A stretch of DNA of 64,000 nucleotides from Epiperipatus broadwayi (GCA_028023455.1 JAQFVV010000027.1:10105845-10169844); one strand, 5' to 3'; numbered from the stretch's first letter, positions 1 through 12,599 are shown. Made by a program: numbers and translations. The notes: generated from the sequence alone by a model not told the origin.

Positions 1-469
1 AAATTACAAGGCAGGATACGGAACTTAAATGTAGAGCCAAAAAAAAAAAATTTCCAAACAGAGAAATTGTAAAACTGTTCTACAGTAAAAATACTACAAC
101 AAAAAAGTCATCAATTGATATAAGCTTCGTGCAAAGAATGTTTCGTAGCTTTTTAAACAGCCGAGATAATAAGCTGTCTACCACCATGAACAAAAATATT
201 GTTTTAATTTTCACTATGAGACAGAAAGCAGACTTAGAATATAGCGTTAAAAAATAAATTCCAAGTAAGCAAGCAGAACAACTATGAACGAGATGGCGTA
301 ATCAACAATTTGGGAAGTTTTAATATTTTATTTTATAATTTAAAAATTTTATTTTTTATTAAAATCAAACTGTACAATATATATGGTAATTAATTATGTA
401 TGCATTTTTATATGTAAATAGTGTGTCCCAAAGAAACAATAATTAATAACTAGTTTTCTCTTCCCGCAA
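1..469. other. AT-rich stretch without recognised feature
   Basis: Non-coding AT-rich DNA. I see no coherent reading frame, tRNA-like box or repeat relationship to the rest of the window. Confidence 0.5.
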
Positions 470-915
470 CCTGTGGTGCGATCTCTGAATCAATGCATAC
501 GTTACATAGCAATCCTGTTTAGCTATTCACCATAAAGGTTTTAAGACACTAACCATGTTTGATCATGATTATATCATAAAATGTGTTTTATACCATGAAC
601 TACAAAGGTATAACATGTTAACATTAAATTTTGTTTAAACTGAGTTAAACTACTACTGAAATATTTGAAATGATTCAAACTGTTTATTGCAATGATGTCA
701 TGAATTGGAAGAAAATTTTCAAGTATTTTCAAGATTTTGTGATAACAGTGGAGCATTGAAGATGATTACAATGGTAAGGAACATATTGTCAAATTTCATG
801 TCACAATTCTTGATTCAATCAGGCTAGCATCTTAAAATTTTTGTAGTGAATAGCTAAACAATATTGCTATGTAATGTATACATTGATTTAGAGATACTGT
901 TAAGGCAGCTTGGAG
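470..915. mobile_element. MITE-like element with ~75-bp terminal inverted repeats (family G)
   Basis: The left end (gatctctgaatcaatgcata, then a block ending near ttttaag) is matched in inverted orientation by the right end (cttaaaatttttgtagtgaa through atgtatacattgatttagag). Both arms run about 75 bp and are imperfect. The roughly 290-bp interior has no coding sequence. A second copy in the same orientation lies at about 31035-31515, with similar arms and interior, which supports a dispersed non-autonomous DNA transposon. I could not fix the exact ends or a target-site duplication, so the superfamily is unassigned. Confidence 0.55.
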
Positions 916-1218
916 AGAAAGCCCATCATCTTTTCACTGAGGATTTTTGATAAGGATCATTTTTCCTGTTCAAATTATTGTTTTGGATAATAACTTTGCT
1001 TTAGGCCATGTATCTGGAATGGATTATCCCTAAATATGTGTATTTCGATGTAAGATATTGAAAGATATTCTGGAACCAATCAATTTTCTATATGCAATCT
1101 CACTATAATATTATTGCTTATATAGTTTAAATATTTTATATTAAGATAAGACAATAAAACATTCCATTGTTGCATTCATTAAATTTAGGAATTTGGATGG
1201 AAGGTTATCTTGATTTTA
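916..1218. other. Unassigned AT-rich spacer
   Basis: Nothing recognisable is seen between the MITE and the first family A repeat. Confidence 0.5.
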
Positions 1219-1995
1219 AACCACTAACATCATACGACTACCATTTTTTATATGTACACAAGCTGTTTATACAGAGGCTAAACTCTCTATACAGTAGCAC
1301 CACCACCACAAGCCACAGTAATCAATGAATTCAAGAAGGTTTGGGCATAAAATCCCTATAATATCCCCAGACTAGTTTCTAGCTTGTGGCTTTCATCAGT
1401 AAGGAGCCTTGAATCTGAGAGCACTGCACTTAGATCTTAGGATCTAATGCAATCCTCCAGCAGCCACCTTTTACCTTATTAGTTAACTATAAAGCTTTGA
1501 ATGCAAAATGAAAAAACAATAATGTTTTCAATTCAAGCTCATTTGCTTGTATAAATTTGACATCAGTTCACCATACATACTTTTTGATGTCTTTGGTTCT
1601 TTAATAACCACAGTCACCATAATCCTATTCGGCAGGATTGGTTTTACACCACTAAACATCACATGATAAACATTTCTTATGCTTACACAAGCTGTTTACA
1701 CAGAGGTTAACTCTCCATATAGTTGGCTAATAAGGTAAAAGATGGCTGCTGGAGGGTTGCAATAGATCCTAAGATCTAGATGCAGTGCTCTCAGATCCAA
1801 GGCTCCTCACTGATGAAGTCTGGGTACATTGGATGAGTCGATACTAGATTGGTTAAATCCTAAGATCTAGGTAGAGATATTGGATGAATAGGCATTAGAA
1901 TGGGATTTTATGCACAAATCTTCTTGCATCCATTGATTACTCTGGCTTGCACTGATGGCACTATTGTATGGAGTTTAGCCTCTATGTTATCTTGA
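1219..1995. repeat. Family A foldback repeat, composite copy
   Basis: The element starts with the family A head (cactaacatcatacgactac, degenerate), followed by arm 1: aactctctatacagtagcac, aatccctataatatccccag, ctagatcttaggatc-type blocks. A second head starts near 1652. From about 1735 the sequence turns into the reverse complement of arm 1 and ends with tggagtttagcctctatg. The copy therefore contains a tandem head-arm unit followed by an inverted arm. No protein is encoded. Relatives occur at a dozen places in this window. Confidence 0.7.
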
Positions 1996-2898
1996 TTTGA
2001 TATTCGCAAGGTTCTAAATACTAATGTCCATATTATTCAGAAAATTTGAGGAAATGAGATTTACTACATAAAATTTTTGAAAAAAAAAAAAGTGAAGAAA
2101 AAATGTGTGATAATTCAACTTATTTAATATGAAGAAAGTGTAGTTAATAAATGAAATCTTATTAATTTAGAGAGATCTCTAAAGACAAAAGAAAAAAGTT
2201 CTTGCCATATTATTTGTGATTCAAACCCATAAAATTTATTAAATGTATGAATTTCAATATTTTTTAGTTTTAATTTACATTTTTTTGGGGGGGCACAGAG
2301 AGTAATTAAAATAGTGTGTCTCAATACTGCACATATCTCAGGTTTGCTATATGTGTAGATTTCCTATGAAAAAAAATCAAAGAATGTGGCATACAGTTTT
2401 CATCCCACTGCCATATCTAAAATAGAAACTTGAAGTGTATTACCTATATTTTTTTTTAACAAGAGTTTCTCCATCAATTCTAGGCATGCACTTTAAAATA
2501 AATATGAAATTCAAAAATTTGCATACTTTGATTTTTTATGAGACTATTTCCTAATTTGTGAGATAGATACTATAAAGCAAAAAAGTGCTTTGGTAATGTC
2601 AGATTAATTCAAAGTTTTACACTGGAGTATAGACTTTAATGTTATTACCTATTGTGTATGCCATTTTAAAATCAGTATTCAAATTAACATTTTTCAATTG
2701 TCCGTTAATTTAAAAAGTTGATTTAATTAATAAAAAAAACATCAAATGTTGTATGAATTGGAATAACGGTTACTTTATAAACGAGAACTTTATCCAACAG
2801 GATCTTGCTTTTTCGCATGGGCAGTTTTACAGAGCATGTTCCGGAACCATTACACATAGAAAATTTATTAATGAAGGTACTGTCACAGACAACATTGT
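1996..2898. other. AT-rich stretch without recognised feature
   Basis: Several short poly-A/T and poly-G runs (for example around 2283-2294). The short open frames here are unsupported by codon pattern or similarity. Confidence 0.5.
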
Positions 2899-2985
2899 GT
2901 ATTAAACCACTAAACATCACATGATCACCATTTACTCTGGCTTGCACTGAGTGGCACTACAATATTGATAGTTTTGCCTGTTTAG
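2899..2985 (+). repeat. Family A repeat, internally deleted remnant
   Basis: The head (aaaccactaaacatcacatg) is joined directly to the terminal arm (actctggcttgcactgagtg ... gttttgcctgttt). It keeps both ends of the element and has lost the middle. Confidence 0.65.
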
Positions 2986-4373
2986 TAACATTGAGTATTG
3001 TGAAATGTTTTTTATCAATTCCATATTGTTAGTTTTTTATAATTGTAAATCAAATTCAAATTTTTTTTTTTTTTTTCGCAAATATTAAATTTTTTAAAAC
3101 TGAGTAAAGAAACTTAGCTATTTGTAAGTCTATGACAATTAACATTATTACATAGCCACCTTCTAACCCCCAATACTAAAGACATTGAGTTAAATTGTAA
3201 GATTTGATTTTCAGGTGGAAGAAACCGGACACTGCCGCATTTTTTAGAACCTACAATTATTAACAGATATTTATACTGCACTAAATCATAAACGTCAGTA
3301 CCCTTGATAGGAAAGTGCAATATAACTAGAAACTAGCAAATTTAGCACTACAATCTGATGTTCACTGATTACTTATCTTCACTTGGGTGACCAAGGAGAT
3401 ATAGATAACAGTTTTCAAGTTTAAAGTGCTTAAAAAATAAAATTAAAAAAAGAAGAAATAATCTTAGGGAAAAAAGCTGTTGTGATTAATTGATAAAAAA
3501 TATATCCCTAATGACTTTAATAAACATGTAAATAATATTACCATTTATCAAATATATAACACTAAGAACACTAAGAATGTAAACCTATTCATGAAACAAA
3601 CAAGTCGGAATGCATTACTTACATTAATTCACAAACTAAATTCTCAAAGAATCATTTAAAGGAATTTATAAATAACAGCCACTTTTTTGTTAAATAAAAT
3701 TGATGAAGAAATTAAATAACACAAGAATGCGAGCGAGATCAGCTTATAGCTCCCCAAATGAGCTATAATACCACATGGCAACCAATCAATTTGAACAATT
3801 AAAGAAGAACAAAGTTGAAAGCCATCAAGTGATAAACATAAAGCAGCAAGAATCCATAAACCGACTTGGGTTCTTTAAAAGACTTGAACAATACATAATG
3901 AACTTAAACAGATAAAAGAGTGGACTAATATTAAATTCTTAATATAGCAACATTGAACATCATAGCAAAATTTTAACCCTGTATATACGAAGTCTAATAA
4001 ATTCTTGATAAAAAAAAAAAAGGTGGTCATTATTTACAAGTTCATTTAAATGACTTTTTGAGACTAGCTAAGTGTTTGAATTATTTATTTCATGAATAGA
4101 TTGAGAGATGACAGAAAAGGTAGTCTGAGACTATAAGCAAACTCTGATCTGATAGCAGATAATTACTGATGATATATAATTTAGCAAGTCTGTGAATAAT
4201 TAATCATCTTATTAAATTGTTGTGAAATGGTAAGTTTAATAAAAAGATTTGTACGATACATACACTTTTGCATGAAATCAGTTGAATGTGTAAAAAAACA
4301 ATAAGCAGCGCCAGGAAATAATCAAGCTTCTAAACGCTTTATATCAGCTTGAAACAAAAGTGAAATTTAAACA
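2986..4373. other. AT-rich stretch without recognised feature
   Basis: No gene, RNA or repeat related to the rest of the window was recognised. Low-complexity poly-T lies at about 3061-3076. Confidence 0.45.
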
Positions 4374-4665
4374 GGCAAAACTCTCCATACAGTAGTGCCA
4401 TTCAGTGCAAGCCAGGGTAATCATTAGATAACAGAAGGCTTGTGCATAAAATCTCTATCTAGTGCCTACTCATCCAACAAGCCAGAAACTAGTCTGGGGA
4501 TATTGAATGAGTAGGCACTAGATAGGGATTTTATGCACTAGTCTTCTGGCATTCATTGATTACTCTGGTTTGCACTGAGTGGTACTACTGTATGGAGAGT
4601 TTTGCCTGTTTTAATAAGTTATGAGCAAGCATAAGAAATGGTGATCATGTGATTATTTTAATTCT
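4374..4665 (-). repeat. Family A foldback repeat
   Basis: Clear hairpin. The left end (aaacaggcaaaactctccat acagtagtgcca) is the inverse of the right end (tggtactactgtatggagag ttttgcctgttt). Inner blocks also pair (gtgcctactcatcc against ggatgagtaggcac). The head (agcaagcataagaaatggtg) lies on the right, so the copy is in reverse orientation. I saw no clear target-site duplication. Confidence 0.75.
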
Positions 4666-4861
4666 TTGCATCATTTTTCTATAATCAAATGTTGCCAACA
4701 CTAAGTTGAAGTTATTTATCATGCACACATTTTTTTTAGTTCTCAGAATTTATATTGAATATGGGACACCACGATTCAAAGCACCTGATATTTTCAGTAA
4801 TCTGACCATTAAATATTTTATAAGATGTTTGCAATATACTGAACTCTGGGAATATATAAAG

Positions 4862-4945
4862 TGGCACATGGCATATTGATTAGCATACCTGCTGGCCATG
4901 CTCATAACTTGAAGTTCAAATCCAGGCTATGTAAAATTCAACTAG
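4862..4945 (+). repeat. tRNA-like SINE head, degenerate
   Basis: An A-box-like segment (gattagcatacctgctgg) is followed at the expected distance by a B-box-like gaagttcaaatccaggc. This is the arrangement of a pol III internal promoter in tRNA-derived SINEs. There is no clean cloverleaf, so I read it as a SINE or tRNA-pseudogene remnant. Confidence 0.35.
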
Positions 4946-5059
4946 CCATCAATTATTGGTTGGCAATTGGGTATCTAGCTATTTTAGCTATAGCATAAAA
5001 CACTGATGAAAATTCATAAACCTAACCATCTAATTGTAATATATAGAATGATTTCCATT

Positions 5060-5400
5060 ATCTAATATTGTTAAATGCCTTTAGAAAAATTCAAATTTTA
5101 TTTAAACTTTTCAAATACATTCAACTATTAGCAAAAGCATGCAGGTTAATATTTAGCACAACATTTTCAATAGTATTATTCATTTCTCTTTTTAGATATT
5201 GCTGGCTTAGTCATAGGTTCAATTCTTTTGCTATTACTATAACTGTTTAGGTTAGCAACACCTGAAAAAGAGAATAGTATAATTCAAAATGTTGTGCTAT
5301 ATACTGTCCTTCGTGCTATTACTAACAGTTGAATGTATTTGAAAAATTTAAATAATGAATTTTTCCAAAAATAATTGGACAATTAATATTAGATGATGGA
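5060..5400. repeat. Snapback repeat, family F
   Basis: The left arm (attatctaatattgttaaat ... tacattcaactattagc) is inverted in the right arm (actaacagttgaatgtattt ... aatattagatgatgg). The centre is a short spacer. A second copy lies at 46650-46860 and a single arm at about 27480-27590. The fully palindromic layout with no coding capacity fits a foldback MITE. Confidence 0.55.
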
Positions 5401-5448
5401 ATTAACCCAACATATAACTACAACTATAATACCAATATATGGGTAAGA

Positions 5449-5735
5449 AAACAAACAGGTGTTACTGACCTCATTGAAAAAATTAAAAGACTGAAGTGGG
5501 GTTGAGCTGGTCATATTGCTAGAAGAGATGATAATAGATGGACAATTGAAATCTTAAACTGGATTCCAAGAGATTGTAAAAGACCCAGAAAGAGACCACA
5601 TGTGAGATGGATGGATGAAATAAGAAAGTGTGCAGGGGTGATGTGGAGAAGAGAAGCTAAAGATCGGAGATGGATTGAACTTGGAGAGACCTTCACCCTG
5701 CAATGGATTGATAATGGTTGATGATGATGATAATA
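5449..5735 (+). pseudogene. RTE-type LINE, 3' end (C-terminal relic)
   Basis: This matches the last part of the RTE polyprotein seen in full at 62740-63025. It encodes a W..GHI(A/T)RR-type segment, then RDDNRWTIEIL, NWIPRDCKRP-like and VRWMDEIRKCAG-like blocks, ending near QWIDNG. An in-frame stop replaces the Trp codon in the first block (ggttgagctggtcat) and one frame slip is visible near 5668. The copy ends in a GATGATGAT tail, as RTE 3' ends often do. It is strongly 5'-truncated. Confidence 0.75.
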
Positions 5736-5816
5736 CCATCATCACAAACTTTCAGACAAATCCTAATAATCTAATATTTAACTAACTTGGTTAAAAAAAA
5801 AAGGAGGTATATGGTT

Positions 5817-5935
5817 TTATTGCTTGGGAGTTCATAACAAGTTCATGCACCAGAATCGATCCTCGGATTTCCCAATCCCATATTGGATGCTCTACCTATT
5901 GCACCAAACTGTGCAGAGCACTGGCGATTAAGGAT
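5817..5935 (-). repeat. tRNA-derived SINE (family T)
   Basis: Read on the minus strand, it begins with a tRNA-like head around tttggtgcaataggtagagc, then a short body, and ends in gaactcccaagcaataaaac-type sequence. The same consensus occurs many times in the window on both strands (8.6, 18.1, 24.4, 32.4-33.2, 34.0, 40.5, 41.4 and 41.7 kb). Confidence 0.6.
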
Positions 5936-7119
5936 TGTCTTCTTCAATGTCCCACTGTAGAGGTATTGTTTGTCACCTAACAGTGGGGTATTTAAAAGTT
6001 ATTTTACATTATCACTTGCATGATTATTAGGTCTAATTCAGAATGGGAATTTTTTTTTTTGAAAGGACATGTGTAAAAAAAGGTACACTTTTGTATGTAT
6101 TTTTATACATATACATAGTATATACAAGCGCTTTAAAATACTGGGTAAAAAAGCTGTTAATAGCAAACCATCAAAATAAATCAATGTAGGCCAAGCACTT
6201 TCGAGGTGTTACCCCTCATAATCATATCAAAAATAAAATTTTAAATAATTGTGATATTGTTAAATGTAATGTATGCAAATGTATAAGTAAAGTAATCAGC
6301 TTGTCCATTTTTTGGAGATAACGAAGCATGTGTTGCATCTATTAGTAGTTTATTGTCGTTAATGATAAAATACACTTCTTTTATCTTCCTTTTGCAGCCG
6401 TTAGTTTCAGTGCACACAATTTGGGGTTGGAGGGTTCGAACCCATGACCGGCCTGATTCTCATGTTCGAGGAATATTGAAATATCCTTGTTCTTTTGCGC
6501 TCTTCTGTATGCATATATATGCGCTGAGCACCTTTATTATTGGCCGCAGCCTTGGTTTATACATAACAAAACATGGTGAAAATGAAAAGATTAAGAAAAT
6601 TGACAAAGTTCGATAATAATAATCAAATATTTTTTATTCAGAAGTTTACAAGATTTCGAGCATCCGAAATTTACAAAATTGGATCACTAATTCACAGCAA
6701 TCTATTACTTCATCAAACTACATAGGGTTTAAATTGTGTCGAAAGTACCGCTAAATGTAAGCTATTGTGAAGATAAAGAGGTGTCAGGTAAAATTTGACA
6801 TAAAAAGATAAGAACACGGGTCCACATAATTATAAGTTTTTCTTCTCATTCTCTCCATTTTTTTTAACTTTATTCAATTGAAAACTGATCTAGGTATTTT
6901 GCTTTTATAACTTTGCTAAACTTTTCCGATCGTACCCTTCACTAAGCAGTGAACAGATAACATAAATATTGAATAAATAAATAAAATTATGAAACAGCAT
7001 AGGTGGAGACGAATTATGTTGGGTGTGCGCCTATATATTGTAATCATGTTTCGAAGTTTGCAAAAATAAAAATAAAATATTTCCATTATTTAGATGTAAC
7101 AATACTTTCGGTTAAAATT
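5936..7119. other. AT-rich stretch, one isolated B-box-like motif
   Basis: No gene recognised. At 6430-6445 the sequence gagggttcgaacccatg has a perfect B-box-like core, but I cannot build a tRNA around it. An 87-codon open frame covers it and shows no domain. Confidence 0.35.
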
Positions 7120-7350
7120 CCAGCAAAACTCACCATAAAGTGGCGCCACTCAGAGCAAGCCAGATTAATCAATGGATGCAAGAAAGTTTTTGCATAAAAA
7201 TCCCTACCTAATACCTACTCATCCAATATCCCCAGACTAGTTTCTAGACATCACATGATCACCATCTCTTATGCTAGCACATAACTATACGGAGAGTTTT
7301 GCCTGTTTAACAATTAGTTTCTAGCTGGTAGTTTTCGCTTTGGATCTAAG
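7120..7350 (+). repeat. Family A repeat, rearranged copy
   Basis: Arm 1 (ctcaccataaagtggcgcca ... atccccagactagtttctag) is joined to a head block (acatcacatgatcaccatct) and then to the terminal gagagttttgcctgttt. The order differs from other copies, so this one has been internally rearranged. Confidence 0.65.
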
Positions 7351-8592
7351 CGCATAAAGCATAGTGATCTTGAGATGTTGGTGGTTTAAAAACTCCAGCG
7401 TTAAAGGAAAGCCCTAAGAGTAGTAATTCAACGCATTTTTTTTATTACTATTCCTTATCTTTAAATTTCCGTGGTCGTTAGTGGAGATACGCCACACTTC
7501 TTATATTACTTTTTATGCCATGTGGTACTGGAGTGAGGGACTCGAGCGGGTACAAGTTTCACATAAAAAAATAATTTTGCTCAATTCAAAGAATTGTTGT
7601 ACTTAACTAACAACTTGGATCCACAAAAGTTACATGACTTAATATTTCTTGAAAGGTTTACCAAAAATATATACATTTTCTTTGAATTAATAATACACAA
7701 AAACAAAGCCGTTCTATTAAGGTAGTTCATAATAGAAAAATTATCATAACTATATTTTCCCCCATTTACAATTTTAAATTAATAAACAACTTAATTTAAA
7801 TATATATAATTAATTAAAAGATTACGTTTATTTTCCCCCGCCAAACTTTTGTTTTCAGAATAAGACACTAGGTGATACTAAAACTACTTCTTTATACGTA
7901 TTAAATATAAAACTTATTTCAAATTGTTCTCCTTCTAAATAGCTATGTTTTATCAGCAATTACTTCATTTAATTGAAATATATAAATAGTTAATTAATCA
8001 CTTACTTGAACCAATAATTTTTAAAAAAATTACGTTAATTAAACTATCGTATATTCCAGGAGACAAGATGAATACCGTATCGGCAATTTTTAAATTAACG
8101 AGAATTTATTTCATACAATAAAAAATAATTAAAGACAAATTTGATCAAGTATTTAATTAAAGCTAATTTTCACAATACTATACTAACCAAATCTAGACAA
8201 CACCGAACTTCTTCATTTCCACAAATAGAAGTGAAATTTTATATACATTTTATAAACACAGACAAACATCAACAAAAACGAAAAAAACGTGTCTGTATTT
8301 AATAAACAATCTAAACAATGACTACGTTGTAAGTAGATACGAATCCTGAAATAAAAATGTATTCAAATAAATGTGAATATCATCATTAGCAGCCACTGAT
8401 GTCCAATTTAATTTTTTAAAAAAAAAACTGAATGATAAAGAAATAAAAGCTAAAGGTGAGTTTGCGAAGAACCATAAAACACAAATATATCCACATATAA
8501 CATATAGAGTATTGGTTCTTTAGTTTGTTTGTTTGACATCCTACAACAGACTTTTTTTCCTCAAAGACTTTCAACACCATTACTACCGTGTA
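7351..8592. other. AT-rich stretch without recognised feature
   Basis: No supported feature. A slightly CpG-richer patch lies at 7470-7560, but it shows no reading frame or splice pattern I would defend. Confidence 0.45.
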
Positions 8593-8700
8593 TGATTTAG
8601 CGCAGTAGTAGAGTAATAGATTCTGGAACTCATGATCAATGGATCGTGGCCAGCTTTATCACTTCCTCTCCGATAGAAATCAAATAAAGTTTACTAATAA
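8593..8700 (+). repeat. tRNA-derived SINE (family T)
   Basis: The head gatttagcgcagtagtagag is close to a tRNA A-box/D-arm. The body cactcatgatcaatggatcg... and gtggccagctttatcacttc follow the family T consensus. Confidence 0.6.
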
Positions 8701-8879
8701 ATACTTTTTTGTCACAATTCATTCACTTCATGTGTTCAATAAAATGAAGATGTACTTTTACAATAATTTGATTAACATGCTAAAAAACATACTAGTAAGT
8801 TCTTACCAAATCTCGCCAATTATATTTTCGGAAAATATCACCAACAACCATCTTGGGTAAGTTTGAGTAACCAATAAAT

Positions 8880-9525
8880 GCAAAATAGTAGTGTTTAATA
8901 AATCTCTATCCAGTGCTGTCCTATTCTTATCCCCAGACTAGTGAGTTGGATCATATTCATTTGGATTTTTTTTAAAAATCTAATGCACTTTTTTCCCAAT
9001 TGTCATCATTTACACCTTTTTTTAAATATCACGCTATCAATCTGAAATTCAAAATCAACTTAATTTTGGAATCCATGCCAACTCGCTAATTATATAGATC
9101 TGATACCAATTCAATATCCAGTTTACATAAGATGGCAGAACTGAAGTAAGAGTAATAAATTTTCTACTTAAAAGCAATGAGTAGATGGAGGTCGTGTTAT
9201 ACTATGGTGTTTTTATAACAATCTTGGCTAAGAAATAGAGATGATTACAGTTATTATAAAAACTAAAGTCACCAAAATATATAGTTACTGGACTGTTGTC
9301 AGATTTACGTAACTGTCCAAACAAGTTTGTTTTTATTAAGGTATTTTTTTTAATTTCAGGCTGATAGCTTGATAATAAAAAAAGGAGTAAATGATAGCTC
9401 TGGAAGAAAGATCTATATCCAAAACTTCTTATTTATTTAAAGTCATAAGTTAGAAACTCATTTGGGAATATAGATAGGGCAGAGCAGGTTAGAGATTTAT
9501 TAAGAACTACCACCAGAGCATCTTA
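8880..9525. repeat. Family B repeat, inverted pair
   Basis: A plus-strand copy (aataaatctctatccagtgc ... gatctgataccaattcaata, 8880-9180) is followed by a minus-strand copy (9240-9520, reading gataaaagtcataagttag-type blocks and ending agagatttattaag). Family B shares core words with family A (ccccagactagt, atttggatcttt-type blocks) but is clearly diverged. Other copies are at 12.3, 12.6, 44.9, 59.5 and 63.2 kb. Confidence 0.55.
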
Positions 9526-9995
9526 GAATAAAAATTTTCTACTGTCTTTAAGTTATAGAAATAAGAACTCCACATTTCCATATTTTTTTGTAAGTAGTAT
9601 ATCAACTTCCAACATACAATAAAAAGCTACCAATATATTTAAAAACTGACCTACAATCTCAAGCTGAAAACTGCTCAATCTAAAAGATTAAGATTTCCAT
9701 AACTAGTTAATAAAGCATATGATTTAAATATTAATTATTAAATCAAAATCTTTGCAGATTGCATATAAAAATGTTTATAAAATACCCTTTGAGTTAGCAA
9801 GAAAGGCACAACCATCAGCATACTGTAAATCTGGAAACTAAAAAGTTGAAGGTCTTGTTTTACTTTTTATTGGTTCATACTAAAAACACCAACATAAAAC
9901 ATCAGGTATTTTGTCTGTTTCCATTACAAATACCCCAGTCATATGTTTGTCCAATTGCAACATAACTGCTTGGTAAATAATGCATCACAACTATA
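9526..9995. other. Unassigned AT-rich spacer
   Basis: No feature recognised. Confidence 0.45.
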
Positions 9996-10715
9996 AGAAA
10001 TATGCAAGAGTTATCAGATGAAAGTAAGAAAGTAGGACTAAAGATATATGCTAAAAAGATGAAAGTAATGTTCAATGGATTCTTTCAGAAGAAAATAAAG
10101 ATTCATAATCATGAATTAGAAGAAATTAACAATGATGAAAATATAATGGATGAAATAAATCATAGAATTAAACTTAGGTGAGTACTTTTAGTAGAAGTAA
10201 TTTAATATTAAACGAAAATATGTCTATGTGTTTGAAAACTAAGGATTTTAATAAATGTGTTGTACTAAGTCTTACTTATGAATGTGCTTTCTTGCTTATG
10301 GATGCAGGAATTGGACACATTAGAAAAGCAATGTAGAGACTTATATTAGGAGTAAGAAAAAGAAATCAAAAATGAAATATAAGGGTATATTAGGAGTAAG
10401 AAAAAGAAATCAAAAATGAAATATAACGGTAAGAAAACAAACAGGTATCACTGATATCACTGAAACAAAAAACTAAAATGGAGATATTTCTGGAAGAGTT
10501 TATAATAGATGAACACTAGAAATCTTAAACTGGATACCAAGAGATTGTAAAACATCTAAAAAGAGACCATATATGAGATGGATGAATTAAATAAGGAAGT
10601 TTGTTGGTTTGATGTAGAAAAGAGAGATAAGTAGTCGGTCAGAAAACTGGATTAAACTCAGAGACCTTCATCCTGCAATGAATTGATAATGGTTGGAAAT
10701 GATGATGATAAACTT
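9996..10715 (+). pseudogene. RTE-type LINE fragment, RT end to C-terminus
   Basis: It starts around the block corresponding to LQELSDESKKVGLK and continues with KVMFNGFFQKK, MDEINHRIKL, TYE-type thumb sequence and the C-terminal RDCKTSKKRPYMRW-like block. It ends in gatgatgataa. It contains stops and frameshifts, and a tandem duplication of about 40 bp (tattaggagtaagaaaaaga ... twice, 10345-10425). It lacks the endonuclease and most of the reverse transcriptase. Confidence 0.7.
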
Positions 10716-11029
10716 GGCTTTTAGAAATTATGATCTTTTAAGAATTATGGATCCATGGAATCTTATCCTCTCTTTCCCCTTTTATTGTCATGACCTTTTA
10801 TATGATAAATATTATATACGTGATTAATTTTAAAAAAAGATCTATGAAGAGAGTTCTTTATAAAAATAATGAGACAAAAATTCTCATTTGCCAGATTTTG
10901 TAGCAAAGTATCATATCGTATATGCTTGGGACACTTTGAACTTACATAGAATAGTCTCAAATTTTAGTTATGTATTCATATATATTATAGATACCACACA
11001 TTAGCATGTTCAATGTACAAATCATCCCT

Positions 11030-11735
11030 ATGGATGAAATGTTGCAAGAGTTATCAGATGAAAGCAAGAAAGTAGGATTAAAGATAAATGCTAAAAGACT
11101 AAAGAAATGTTAAATGGATTTTCTCAAAAGAAGAAAATAAAGAGTAATAATGATGACTTAAAAGTTAACAGCTACAAATACCTTGATCAGATTATTAATC
11201 CAGTTGGAAACATAATGCACAAAACTAATCATAGAATTAAATATGGAGAGCTTTTAGTAAAAATAATATTAAAAATAAATATGTCTATATGTTTGATAAG
11301 TAAGGTTTTTAATAAGTGTGTTTTACCAGTTCTTATTTATCGATTCAAGATTTGGATATACAGAGATTTCTTATCATTTAATGAAGTATGGAGAAATATA
11401 TGTCAGGAGTAACAAAAAGGGATTGAAAACGAAATACATAGATGAGAGAACAAACAGGTGTTTCTAACATCATTGAGAATTAAGAGATTGAAGTGAAATT
11501 GGGCTGAACATATTGCTAGAAGAGATGATAATAGATGGGCATACGAAATCTTAAATTGGATTCCAATACATTGTAAAAGACCTAGAAAAAGACCACATAT
11601 GAGATGGGTGGCTAAATTAAGGAAGCTTGCGGCTGTGATGTGGAGAGAAGTTAAAGAGCGGAAAAACAGATTAAACTGGGAGAGATCTTCATCCTATAGT
11701 GAATTAAAAGTTGAAAACGATGATGATGATTTATA
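11030..11735 (+). pseudogene. RTE-type LINE fragment, RT end to C-terminus
   Basis: A second, separately decayed copy starts only 300 bp after the previous one and covers the same portion. Recognisable blocks are QELSDESKKVGLKINAK, SYKYLDQIINPVGNIM, NHRIKYG, KVFNKCVLPVLIYR and, near the end, RRDDNRWAYEILNWIP. A frameshift lies at about 11100 and others after 11400. It ends in a gatgatgat tail. Confidence 0.7.
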
Positions 11736-12290
11736 ATACTTCTCTCTCACAGCTAAAAAAGTTTCAATAGATTTATGTGAAATAATTTTAATTTAAAAAA
11801 TTGAAAAAAGAAATACACTTCCTGAAATACGGCTTTTTGTAAATTGATTCCTTTTGGAAACTAATTTGCATTCATCCTAGCAAATAAGAGTTCATTCAAG
11901 AACGAGTTATTAGCCATGAGAATGGTAATAAAACTAATGTAATTAGATATATTCAGCTTACTCTAAAATCCCTAGTTTTTCAAGTAGTTATTCGCTTGAC
12001 GGTCTAGTAAAAGTCTATTTAATAAAAATATAAAATTCATCGTATAAACTAAAAAATTATACCAATTACACGCAACAGTCAATTACAAATTGACTTTCGA
12101 AAAAGGCGCAAATAAAAATGAGAATCGAGGTGAATGCGAAAATTAAATAAACTATCACTATCGTCGCTCGCAAACGAATATGTCCCTTCCAATACTAAGA
12201 CAGCGAGAGGGGGTGGGGGCGATAAAATTAAACAAATAATAAAATTAAAACGTTTTTCAATTTAGGCAAAATAGCTTGATACTATAACAA
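11736..12290. other. Spacer with a small CpG-rich patch
   Basis: Mostly AT-rich with no gene. The stretch 12110-12225 is richer in CpG (cgtcgctcgcaaacgaatat, gagagggggtgggggcgata) than its surroundings. It could be an old promoter or a dispersed element, but I see no reading frame. Confidence 0.35.
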
Positions 12291-12294
12291 AACG

Positions 12295-12480
12295 TAAAAA
12301 TGGCTGCCGAATCATTAGATCTAAAATTTCGATCCAAATGCTCTGTTCAAAAATCCAAAAACTTCACAATGACGAAAGCCATAAGCTAGAAGCTAATTTT
12401 AAGGATATTTAAATAGGATAGCACTGGATAAGGATTTAATAAAGAACTAGAATCTACTGATCACTAAAGAAAACACAAGA
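12295..12480 (-). repeat. Family B repeat
   Basis: Minus-strand family B words in order: ggctgccgaatcattagatc, gatccaaatgctctgttcaa, aagccataagctagaagcta, taaggatttaataaag. Confidence 0.55.
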
Positions 12481-12599
12481 TAGGATGAAAGTAAAAAATA
12501 TATTTTTAAAAAATTGCTAATAAATATGATAAGCTACGGTCATGTGACATTCTATTGGTTTTGTATTAATTCTAACTACAGAATGAAACTGACAAAAGT

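Noticed and set aside
5511-5745. Minus-strand frames such as MKVSPSSIHLRSLASLLHI
   Set aside because: They are antisense shadows of the plus-strand RTE tail. The same shadow recurs at 25.9, 39.3, 55.4 and 62.6 kb, each time opposite the sense RTE frame.
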